From Plasmopara viticola (Eukaryota; Oomycota; Peronosporomycetes; Peronosporales; Peronosporaceae), in the NCBI GenBank assembly GCA_001695595.3, contig MBPM02000176.1:1-64000 (forward strand): 64,000 nt of DNA, written 5' to 3'. Shown here piece after piece: positions 1 to 9,900 of this stretch. The notes beneath the pieces were generated by a model, which did not search any database, was not told the DNA's origin, and saw only the letters and a list, made by a program, of their open reading frames with translations. The translations under genes and the position numbers were made by a program. Numbering within the stretch: the first letter of the stretch is position 1; the number at the start of each line of letters is the position of its first letter.

Positions 1-2047
1 GGTCTCCTTGTTTCACTCCGCGAGTAGGATGCAGCGCTGGCTGAATGACGCCGTTGATCAGGAGGTGAGCCAGAGGATCCGTGTAAAGCAGCTTTATCCA
101 GCGTGTGAAACCTGTGCCGATCCCCATACGCTCAAGCAATCGGAACATGTAATCCCAGTTGACTCGATCAAATGCCTTCTGAAAATCCAAGAACAGCGCG
201 TATGCCTCTTCGGTTCTACTTGTGACAAGGTCTTGAAGATCAGCCAGGAAACGCACGTGGTGGTGGATCGAGCGGCCGCGGACAAAACCCTTTTGGTCCG
301 TATGGACCAATTTTGGGATGGCAGACTGCAGCCGATAAGTCAGTGCCTTTGAAAGTACCTTTACATCGACCGGAATGAGCGCGATCGGTCGATAGTTGCC
401 TGGATCTGCGCGCGGTCCCTTCTTGTGCAACAGCACCACCGCCGACTTGCGTGCGATGCAAGCAGTTTTCCGCGCTTGAGTCGATCATTGAAGACCAGTG
501 CTAGGCACTGCCCAAACACGTCCGGCGCGACTTGGTAGAATCCCGCTGTCAAGCCATCGAAACCTGGAGATGACGTCGTTTTCATGTGCTTAATGGCTTC
601 TGTCAAGTCGATGGAGCTCACGTCCTTGTCAAGCGCCTGCCTATCGAGCTCAGATATAGCGTGCGAAAGACTGAGTCGAGAAGCTTACGTTGCATCGTGT
701 TGTCTGGTGGGGTTGCTGCTCCCGTTTGACTGCCTGGGTCACCCATCTCCGACCCCCAATGCTCGAGGAAGCGAAGGCTGATCTCGTTTGGATTGGTTGA
801 GACACTTCCATTCGGAAGTAAGACTTCCTCAATCGAGATTCGCCGCAAGCTTGTGTCCAATGGTCGAAAAAAGTGCTTTGTCGACGTCTCGGAGTTTGCA
901 GCTTGGAAATCGAACGCAGTGTCTTGATGATACTGACTCGACCGGGTCACTGTCTCCTTGTAGTTCTTCATGGCTTCCTCGTACATCTTTTTGTTAGTAT
1001 CGTCGGCAGCAACTCGATGACACGCGGCGGCGCGATCCAGCATGACGCGAGCGTCATCAACAGCTTGGGTATCTTGAGATCGGAGCTTCTTTCTGCAGAT
1101 CCTGCAGCTGCACTTTGATATCCGACTTCCACTGCTCCACGTTCGCCCTGGATTCGTCGAAGCGCGAAGCTTCAATAGGATCTCATCAGCTTCACGCCGA
1201 ATTGCCGATACCACCAGCGGGTATTCGAGCAGATAGTGCGGGAACTTCCAGTAACCTCGACCATGCAGCTGGGACCCCGACCTGAAAGTCACGCTATGTG
1301 CCAGATGGTCTCCGGCATGTGCCGGCAAGAAATACTTGGCATCGCCGTAGAAGCTGTTGCACAATATGTCCGAGAGACGGATGTAATCAAGGCGGTTCTT
1401 GCGAGGCATCGGTCCCGTGAACACGCGTGCTGTATCGTGGTGGATTCGCAGGCGTCGACGACAGTCGAGCCAACCAATCCAAGCAGCACGAACGACTTGA
1501 GTCATAGCGCAAATCCGACATTGAACAGTCCAAGGTCGGGTCCAGCGGAGTATTGAGGTCTCCAAGTACCATGTGTGTCGCGTCGTCTTCGAATTCTTCC
1601 GTTGCTAAATTGGAAAAAAACGCTTGTTTTTCTTGTTTATCCACAGGCGCGTAGACGTTGTGAATATAGACGGGAGCAAAACTTGACCAGCACACGCACG
1701 ACGAGGTACCGGCCAGGAACGGTCAGGTGGGTGAGCTCCAATGCTGAGTCAAAGCCTGGGAAGTCGGAGCGGAGCAATGTGAGTACTCCGTTGCTTCGAC
1801 CGCGTGTCGGCCGGTCCAGGAGTGTGTTCACATCGCTCAGAAATATTTTGTGCTCAAAAGTAGACTCAAGGTGAAACTTGAAGCGTGCAAGATGCGAGCG
1901 GTCCGCAAATTTGGTCTCTTGGATGCACGACATCCCGTACTTCGATAGCAGATTGTCGATCAGAAGGTGCCCGTTCTTCTTGACGCCATTCGTGTTCACA
2001 GTTAGCACGCTAGTGTTGTTCCAAGTCAGATGCGTCGTCGAGATCAC
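1..2047 (-). pseudogene. LINE ORF2 (endonuclease-RT), copy A, partial and frameshifted
   Basis: The fragment covers the endonuclease domain and the first half of the reverse transcriptase (residues 1 to ~683 of the intact ORF2); the rest lies outside the window. Compared with copy B, I see a 1-base loss near 449, a 2-base gain (TA) near 655, a 1-base gain near 1090, a 1-base loss near 1139, losses of 1 and about 4 bases around 1450-1465, and a 1-base gain near 1680. Each changes the frame, so no functional ORF2 can be read. The catalytic motif regions are still recognisable in pieces on the - strand (1637-2047, 618-1565, 361-621). Confidence 0.9.
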
Positions 2048-2048
2048 C

Positions 2049-4673
2049 TTAGCAGCGAGTGGCTATGCGCCCGCTACTGGTGTCACCGATCCGTCGTCTG
2101 TGACAAGAAGCTGAAGACCGATTCATCTGTCGGGTAATGACCTTCTAGTTGCCGCAGTTCTTCGAGCTCGTCAAGCAAGTGACCTTGCCATTGGATCTCA
2201 CGCCAATGAACCATGCATAGCTCACCAATCTTTGACCGCAGAAGACTCAGCAGCGTGTTCGGGTGTAGCAGGCGAGCGTGGTGGGCGGGGATCCACTCGA
2301 CCGGATGACCCGTGACGTACTGGATCCAATGATCATTTGCGAACAGCGTCGGCGCAATTGACATGAGCGTTAGTTCAAATGCGGACAGCGCCTTAGTGAA
2401 ACGCGTCAGCTCAAAAAATCTTCGGTGTCGCCTGCCACCACTTGCCACACGCAGCGAAGATATCTGACGCTTGGACGGAACCGATGTCTTCATAAGCCTC
2501 TTCCATTTTGCTACGAACGTCGTGTCTTCGTTCGGCTTATTTGCACTCAGCACTCGATTAATCATGTGCAATTGCGCAAGCTCCTCGATCTCGTTGCCGC
2601 CAGCTGCCATCTTGAGGGATAGCGCACTGTTGAACGCGAGCGGAGACTCAGTCACTTTCTTCATGATGTGGTCCGGGTTTGTCGCGTTTCTAAGAATCGT
2701 GGATATGCTCTCAACTTTTTTGTCCGCATCGACGAGACGGTCATCAAGTGTGTTTAATAGCGCCGTGTTTTCATCGCTGATCATAGAGTCAGCTACCTCG
2801 ACAACAGGCGAAGGAATCGACGCCTTGCGAATTTTTGTATGATGTTTCTCGACAAAGAACGCAGACTCTGTGGACGATTTGAGAGTTTTGGGACGCGTTA
2901 CGTCAACTGGACGCACGTGGTGACGGATGCCATACTTCCTGTCCATGGTCGCATCAATCAACTCAAACTTGACTTCTACTGTCTGAAGCGCCTGGAAGTA
3001 GTTCGTGGTTGCGACACCATCCAGTGGTCTTGGCATCTGTTTCGTCAACATGTTAGTGAAGTCGATACCTCCACGCAAGCGTTTCTTTTTGTTCGTGACA
3101 GTGGAAAATCCGTCTGAACCATTTGTCAGTTCGTGACAGTGGGAAATCCGTCTGAACATTTGTCAGCATGAGCATTTGCTTAGGTGGCGCCTTTGGACTC
3201 GCTGGGGCGACGAGACGACTGCCGGATCTTAGACGTTGGAATCGAGAGCACGTCATCAATGTCCGATGACCCTCTTTGCAAGTTGAGTGGCCATATTTTG
3301 CTGACATGCTGAGCTCCGGCTGGGCTGGCCATCCTCTTTCGTCTCTTTGTTCTCAAGCACGTTGTCAACAAAGAAAGAACTGATTCAGCTTGTGGAGCGT
3401 GAGATTTTTTCGATTGGGTCCGTGGTGGCATTGACTTGGAGGTAGGTCGTGCAGTCTGCCTTTGGACGGGTCGAGCATATTCAGCATTCGACGGATTGAG
3501 CGACTTCAAGTCAATGCTGTGGTGCGAGCGGAAGCGAACGGAAGACGCTCAGATGCAAATGGCGCGTCTTTGCATGCACCGGATACAATTTGTTGTTGAA
3601 CACGAGCTGGTCGCACACCGAGCCGTTCACCACCAGTGGGGTGGACACTCACTTGACCGGAAGTACACTCGCCACGTCGCCGAAGTGAGACCCGTCGCCA
3701 GATTCACATCGCGAACGTGTCGTACACTGGCTCGCATTTGAGTAGGAAAGACGACGTAAAACAAGGTCCGTGTCCGTGTCCGAGTCGACGTTTGAAATAT
3801 CCAGGAAGAACTTGCTTGCAAGGACGTCAAACGGCTTAACGGGTACACGTTGCCAAGGAGGCTGACGGTCGTGCGCTCGAGTTTCCATACACGCCTCGCG
3901 ATCCTTGAGCTTGAGACGCAAGTTTCCACCTGGCATCTTTGATACTGGCCGACTCTTTTCTGCTCGTAAAGACGGTCAAGCGTACAGTTGCGGTGATTTG
4001 TACCCACGAGCGCAGCCATAATTTTAGTCAGCGACGTCTTAGCGAACGTCTTACCCGTCTCAATCACCATGTCGTACCTGGCACGGGAAGCTCGTACGGG
4101 CGAGACTGGTGAATACAAGAAGCAATGCCGGACAGTCGCCACCGGTAGCATACTGGCGCTCAATCGCTCAATGTCGACAGCGAGAGGCTTGGGGTCTCCA
4201 CACGGCGACGTGCAGTATCGACTTTGATGTTGTCACGACGGATAGTTTCTTGCTGGCGAAGCAGCATTGCATCGATGGACGTGGATCATTCACTTCCTCA
4301 TCAACAACGCTTTTGACCGCATCATCGTCAGTAATAGCGGCAGAGGCGCCACTTCCGGGAGTGCAGTCGGCATCGCCTCGTCAATATCCGTCTTGACGAT
4401 GTGAGAGACGAAGCAGAATGAGCAGGCGATGTTGACATAGGCAGGCGAGCGGTGACGGCGAGGAAGTCACCGCGGCAAGAGGTGCGGATCTTTCTGCGCC
4501 GTCGAGGGGAGCAGTATGGAACCCGTCAACAGAAAAGTCGGCAGGATCCGCCGAGAAAAAGGGGGCACGCGGCCCGACGGGTGGTCTGGAGCAGTCACAG
4601 CTGCCAAAGCCGGGACAGCACAGGCAGTGGAGGTGGCAGGTCCAGAAGACGGAGCGACAGCTGGATTTTTCAT
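2049..4673 (-). pseudogene. LINE ORF1, copy A, frameshifted
   Basis: Corresponds to the 869-residue ORF1 of copy C. The start ATG (4673-4671) and the stop region next to ORF2 are both preserved, but the frame is broken repeatedly: single-base changes near 2069, 2116, 2411 and 2464, a tandem duplication at 3092-3129/3130-3166, and further indels between 3200 and 4200. The longest surviving piece is 2083-3159. No function is expected from this copy. Confidence 0.88.
3092..3166. repeat. 38/37-bp tandem duplication inside ORF1 of copy A
   Basis: Bases 3092-3129 are repeated at 3130-3166 with one substitution and one missing base. Copies B and C have this segment once. It adds to the frame breaks of copy A, and the divergence between the two halves suggests it is not brand new. 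Confidence 0.9.
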
Positions 4674-4778
4674 CGCAGAAAAAGAACAGCAGAAGGCTTA
4701 AGAAGCTTGGAGCAGGTAGGAGATGGGATGGGTTCTTCGAAGAGTCGACTTGAGGGGTAGCCGGCAATTGAGAAGTGG
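4674..4778 (-). other. LINE copy A 5' UTR
   Basis: About 105 bp between the ORF1 start and the element's 5' boundary. It abuts tRNA-Ala head to head. It is close to copy C except for the loss of one C near 4738 and one A near 4766. Confidence 0.7.
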
Positions 4779-4851
4779 GGGGATGTAGCTCAAATGGTAG
4801 AGCGCTCGCTTAGCATGCGAGAGGTACAGGGATCGATACCCTGCTTCTCCA
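4779..4851 (+). tRNA. tRNA-Ala(AGC), regenerated at the LINE A boundary
   Basis: A 73-nt cloverleaf: acceptor GGGGATG/CTTCTCC with G3:U70, the alanine identity pair; D stem GCTC/GAGC; anticodon stem CTCGC/GCGAG with loop TTAGCAT (anticodon AGC, read as IGC after editing); T stem CAGGG/CCCTG; discriminator A73. Its first 14 bases are the target-site duplication of the LINE. The normal upstream spacer with TATA-like and CAA motifs is replaced by LINE 5' UTR, so expression rests on the internal boxes. Confidence 0.96.
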
Positions 4852-4852
4852 G

Positions 4853-4924
4853 GCGTGTGTAGTATAGTGGTCAGTACCTCACCTTGTGGCGGTGATATCC
4901 CTGGTTCGAATCCGGGCACGCGCA
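4853..4924 (+). tRNA. tRNA-His(GTG)
   Basis: A 72-nt cloverleaf: acceptor GCGTGTG/CACGCGC; D stem GTAT/GTAC; anticodon stem TCACC/GGTGA with loop TTGTGGC (anticodon GTG); T arm CCTGG-TTCGAAT-CCGGG, giving a consensus B box GGTTCGAATCC; discriminator A73. One G (4852) separates it from the preceding tRNA-Ala. Confidence 0.96.
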
Positions 4925-5079
4925 TTTCTGGACGATGTTATGTGTCGAATTGTCTGCTTTTGCTTGCGAAGGCTTTAGTAAAGCGACCTTCGATCACATC
5001 GTGTGTGTCATAGTCAAAGCGGGATGGTACGACGTGAACACACTTATCTATATCTAAACGAAGTTGAGTGCAATGTACC
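4925..5079. other. Array spacer, variant 'X'
   Basis: Spacer of the single unit between LINE A and SINE 1. It carries a distinctive set of changes (CTGCTTTTGCTTGCGAAGG, GGTACGACG, GAACACACTT). The same combination occurs at 21470-21624 (before SINE 2) and 13016-13170 (unit A26, no SINE). Confidence 0.85.
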
Positions 5080-5093
5080 GGGGATGTAGCTCA
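5080..5093 (+). pseudogene. tRNA-Ala 5' fragment (14 nt), left target-site duplication of SINE 1
   Basis: GGGGATGTAGCTCA, nucleotides 1-14 of tRNA-Ala, then the SINE. The same 14 bases open the intact tRNA-Ala at 5357, on the other side of the element. Confidence 0.93.
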
Positions 5094-5356
5094 GTTGAAA
5101 GTTGTCATGTATTTAATCTTAACACAACCTATACCTTCTCGGCTTGGCTAGGATTTCTACATTTACATTTTTAGTCTGAAGATTCTTTTTTTCGTCTTGT
5201 TATTGTCTTTTTCTTGATCGGGGTCGGAAATATTCGCTTGGGGCCGTCCTCTCCCAAGTCTGGTTGATTACGAAGTTTGTCCGGTGTGGGGCTCGAACCC
5301 GCACCACACACCGTGAGGACCAGAAGCATAATCCACTAACCCACGCCACCGGGTCC
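5094..5356 (-). mobile_element. tRNA-derived SINE, copy 1, in tRNA-Ala
   Basis: A 263-bp element read on the - strand. It starts (right end) with a tRNA-like head: ends CCGGTG and CACCGG can pair, an A-box-like segment lies at 5333-5348 and a consensus-like B box GGTTCGAGCCC at 5289-5299. A pyrimidine/AT-rich body follows, and the last ~25 nt (left end, 5094-5118) match the 3' end of the LINE, sharing AAAGTTGTC and its surroundings. It codes for no protein. The shared tail implies mobilisation by the LINE's ORF2. I could not assign the parental tRNA. It lies between tRNA-Ala nucleotides 14 and 15, flanked by GGGGATGTAGCTCA on both sides; CC before the right-hand copy could extend the duplication to 16 bp. 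Confidence 0.85.
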
Positions 5357-6253
5357 GGGGATGTAGCTCAAATGGTAGAGCGCTCGCTTAGCATGCGAGA
5401 GGTACAGGGATCGATACCCTGCTTCTCCAGGCGTGTGTAGTATAGTGGTCAGTACCTCACCTTGTGGCGGTGATATCCCTGGTTCGAATCCGGGCACGCG
5501 CATTTCTGGACGATGTTATGTGTCGTATTGTCTGTTTTGCTTGAAAGGCTTAAATAAAGCGACCTTCGATCACATCGTGTGTCATAGTCAAAGCGGGATG
5601 GTGCGACGTGAACGCACTTATCTATATCTAACGAAGTTGAGTGCAATGTACCGGGGATGTAGCTCAAATGGTAGAGCGCTCGCTTAGCATGCGAGAGGTA
5701 CAGGGATCGATACCCTGCTTCTCCAGGCGTGTGTAGTATAGTGGTCAGTACCTCACCTTGTGGCGGTGATATCCCTGGTTCGAATCCGGGCACGCGCATT
5801 TCTGGACGATGTTATGTGTCGTATTGTCTGTTTTTGCTTGGAAAGGCTTAAGTAAAGCGACCTTCGATCACATCGTGTGTGTCATAGTCAAAGCGGGATG
5901 GTGCGACGTGAACGCACTTATCTATATCTAATCGAAGTTGAGTGCAATGTACCGGGGATGTAGCTCAAATGGTAGAGCGCTCGCTTAGCATGCGAGAGGT
6001 ACAGGGATCGATACCCTGCTTCTCCAGGCGTGTGTAGTATAGTGGTCAGTACCTCACCTTGTGGCGGTGATATCCCTGGTTCGAATCCGGGCACGCGCAT
6101 TTCTGGACGATGTTATGTGTCGTATTGTCTGTTTTTGCTTGCAAAGGCTTTAGTAAAGCGACCTTCGATCACATCATGTGTGTCATAGTCAAAGCGGATG
6201 GTGCGACGTGAACACGCTTATCTATATCTAAACGAAGTTGAGTGCAATGTACC

Positions 6254-6325
6254 GGGATGTAGCTCAAATGGTAGAGCGCTCGCTTAGCATGCGAGAGGTA
6301 CAGGGATCGATACCCTGCTTCTCCA
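6254..6325 (+). tRNA. tRNA-Ala(AGC) lacking G1 (unit A4)
   Basis: The usual ACCGGGGATG at the 5' end reads ACCGGGATG, one G short, so the gene is 72 nt and position 1 would be a C that cannot pair with C72. The rest is identical to the other copies. Either a weakened gene or a homopolymer miscount. Confidence 0.75.
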
Positions 6326-6854
6326 GGCGTGTGTAGTATAGTGGTCAGTACCTCACCTTGTGGCGGTGATATCCCTGGTTCGAATCCGGGCACGCGCATT
6401 TCTGGACGATGTTATGTGTCGAATTTCTGTTTTTGCTTGGAAAGGCTTTAGTAAAGCGACCTTCGATCACATCGTGTGTGTCATAGTCAAAGCGGGATGG
6501 TGCGACGTGAACGCACTTATCTATATCTAAACGAAGTTGAGTGCAATGTACCGGGGATGTAGCTCAAATGGTAGAGCGCTCGCTTAGCATGCGAGAGGTA
6601 CAGGGATCGATACCCTGCTTCTCCAGGCGTGTGTAGTATAGTGGTCAGTACCTCACCTTGTGGCGGTGATATCCCTGGTTCGAATCCGGGCACGCGCATT
6701 TCTGGACGATGTTATGTGTCGAATTGTCTGTTTTTGCTTGCGAAAGGCTTTAGTAAAGCGACCTTCGATCACATCGTGTGTGTCATAGTCAAAGCGGGAT
6801 GGTGCGACGTGAACGCACTTATCTATATCTAAACGAAGTTGAGTGCAATGTACC

Positions 6855-6926
6855 GGGATGTAGCTCAAATGGTAGAGCGCTCGCTTAGCATGCGAGAGGT
6901 ACAGGGATCGATACCCTGCTTCTCCA
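6855..6926 (+). tRNA. tRNA-Ala(AGC) lacking G1 (unit A6)
   Basis: Same one-G loss at the 5' end as at 6254 (ACCGGGATG). The internal A and B boxes are intact, so transcription should be unaffected; acceptor-stem pairing at 1:72 would be lost. Confidence 0.75.
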
Positions 6927-9900
6927 GGCGTGTGTAGTATAGTGGTCAGTACCTCACCTTGTGGCGGTGATATCCCTGGTTCGAATCCGGGCACGCGCAT
7001 TTCTGGACGATGTTATGTGTCGTATTGTCTGTTTTTGCTTGGAAAGGCTTTAGTAAAGCGACCTTCGATCACATCGTGTGTGTCATAGTCAAAGCGGGAT
7101 GGTGCGACGTGAACGCACTTATCTATATCTAAACGAAGTTGAGTGCAATGTACCGGGGATGTAGCTCAAATGGTAGAGCGCTCGCTTAGCATGCGAGAGG
7201 TACAGGGATCGATACCCTGCTTCTCCAGGCGTGTGTAGTATAGTGGTCAGTACCTCACCTTGTGGCGGTGATATCCCTGGTTCGAATCCGGGCACGCGCA
7301 TTTCTGGACGATGTTATGTGTCGTATTGTCTGTTTTTGCTTGAAAGGCTTAGTAAAGCGACCTTCGATCACATCGTGTGTGTCATAGTCAAAGCGGGATG
7401 GTGCGACGTGAACGCACTTATCTATATCTAAACGAAGTTGAGTGCAATGTACCGGGGATGTAGCTCAAATGGTAGAGCGCTCGCTTAGCATGCGAGAGGT
7501 ACAGGGATCGATACCCTGCTTCTCCAGGCGTGTGTAGTATAGTGGTCAGTACCTCACCTTGTGGCGGTGATATCCCTGGTTCGAATCCGGGCACGCGCAT
7601 TTCTGGACGATGTTATGTGTCGTATTGTCTGTTTTTGCTTGCAAAGGCTTTAGTAAAGCGACCTTCGATCACATCGTGTGTGTCATAGTCAAAGCGGGAT
7701 GGTGCGACGTGAACGCACTTATCTATATCTAAACGAAGTTGAGTGCAATGTACCGGGGATGTAGCTCAAATGGTAGAGCGCTCGCTTAGCATGCGAGAGG
7801 TACAGGGATCGATACCCTGCTTCTCCAGGCGTGTGTAGTATAGTGGTCAGTACCTCACCTTGTGGCGGTGATATCCCTGGTTCGAATCCGGGCACGCGCA
7901 TTTCTGGACGATGTTATGTGTCGTATTGTCTGTTTTTGCTTGCAAAGGCTTTAGTAAAGAGACATTCGATCATATCATGTGTGTCATAGTCAAAGCGGGA
8001 TGGTGCGACGTGAACGCACTTATCTATATCTAAACGAAGTTGAGTGCAATGTACCGGGGATGTAGCTCAAATGGTAGAGCGCTCGCTTAGCATGCGAGAG
8101 GTACAGGGATCGATACCCTGCTTCTCCAGGCGTGTGTAGTATAGTGGTCAGTACCTCACCTTGTGGCGGTGATATCCCTGGTTCGAATCCGGGCACGCGC
8201 ATTTCTGGACGATGTTATGTGTCGAATTTCTGTTTTTGCTTGGAAAGGCTTTAGTAAAGCGACCTTCGATCACATCGTGTGTGTCATAGTCAAAGCGGGA
8301 TGGTGCGACGTGAACGCACTTATCTATATCTAAACGAAGTTGAGTGCAATGTACCGGGGATGTAGCTCAAATGGTAGAGCGCTCGCTTAGCATGCGAGAG
8401 GTACAGGGATCGATACCCTGCTTCTCCAGGCGTGTGTAGTATAGTGGTCAGTACCTCACCTTGTGGCGGTGATATCCCTGGTTCGAATCCGGGCACGCGC
8501 ATTTCTGGACGATGTTATGTGTCGAATTGTCTGTTTTTGCTTGCAAAGGCTTTAGTAAAGCGACCTTCGATCACATCGTGTGTGTCATAGTCAAAGCGGG
8601 ATGGTGCGACGTGAACGCACTTATCTATATCTAAACGAAGTTGAGTGCAATGTACCGGGGATGTAGCTCAAATGGTAGAGCGCTCGCTTAGCATGCGAGA
8701 GGTACAGGGATCGATACCCTGCTTCTCCAGGCGTGTGTAGTATAGTGGTCAGTACCTCACCTTGTGGCGGTGATATCCCTGGTTCGAATCCGGGCACGCG
8801 CATTTCTGGACGATGTTATGTGTCGTATTGTCTGTTTTTGCTTGGAAAGGCTTAGTAAAGCGACCTTCGATCACATCGTGTGTGTCATAGTCAAAGCGGG
8901 ATGGTGCGACGTGAACGCACTTATCTATATCTAATCGAAGTTGAGTGCAATGTACCGGGGATGTAGCTCAAATGGTAGAGCGCTCGCTTAGCATGCGAGA
9001 GGTACAGGGATCGATACCCTGCTTCTCCAGGCGTGTGTAGTATAGTGGTCAGTACCTCACCTTGTGGCGGTGATATCCCTGGTTCGAATCCGGGCACGCG
9101 CATTTCTGGACGATGTTATGTGTCGTATTGTCTGTTTTTGCTTGCAAAGGCTTTAGTAAAGCGACCTTCGATCACATCGTGTGTGTCATAGTCAAAGCGG
9201 GATGGTGCGACGTGAACGCACTTATCTATATCTAAACGAAGTTGAGTGCAATGTACCGGGGATGTAGCTCAAATGGTAGAGCGCTCGCTTAGCATGCGAG
9301 AGGTACAGGGATCGATACCCTGCTTCTCCAGGCGTGTGTAGTATAGTGGTCAGTACCTCACCTTGTGGCGGTGATATCCCTGGTTCGAATCCGGGCACGC
9401 GCATTTCTGGACGATGTTATGTGTCGTATTGTCTGTTTTTGCTTGCAAAGGCTTTAGTAAAGCGACCTTCGATCACATCGTGTGTGTCATAGTCAAAGCG
9501 GGATGGTGCGACGTGAACGCACTTATCTATATCTAAACGAAGTTGAGTGCAATGTACCGGGGATGTAGCTCAAATGGTAGAGCGCTCGCTTAGCATGCGA
9601 GAGGTACAGGGATCGATACCCTGCTTCTCCAGGCGTGTGTAGTATAGTGGTCAGTACCTCACCTTGTGGCGGTGATATCCCTGGTTCGAATCCGGGCACG
9701 CGCATTTCTGGACGATGTTATGTGTCGTATTGTCTGTTTTTGCTTGCAAAGGCTTTAGTAAAGCGACCTTCGATCACATCGTGTGTGTCATAGTCAAAGC
9801 GGGATGGTGCGACGTGAACGCACTTATCTATATCTAAACGAAGTTGAGTGCAATGTACCGGGGATGTAGCTCAAATGGTAGAGCGCTCGCTTAGCATGCG

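Larger units (their letters stand above)
1..4778 (-). mobile_element. LINE copy A, truncated by window and degenerate
   Basis: This is the 5' two-thirds of the same non-LTR retrotransposon that is intact at 30279-37873; base 1 corresponds to about 16614 in copy B and to ORF2 residue ~683. The 5' end of the element is at 4778, directly against the GGGG of tRNA-Ala. Many small insertions and deletions relative to copies B and C break both ORFs, and a 38-bp stretch is duplicated in tandem at 3092-3166. Either it is an older, decayed copy, or this part of the assembly has a poor consensus; several indels are outside homopolymers, which favours real decay. Confidence 0.93.

Noticed and set aside
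5281..5356. Functional tRNA gene on the - strand in the SINE head
   Set aside because: The ends pair and the B box is good, but I could not form a proper anticodon stem with a 7-nt loop, and it is joined to a SINE body and LINE-like tail.
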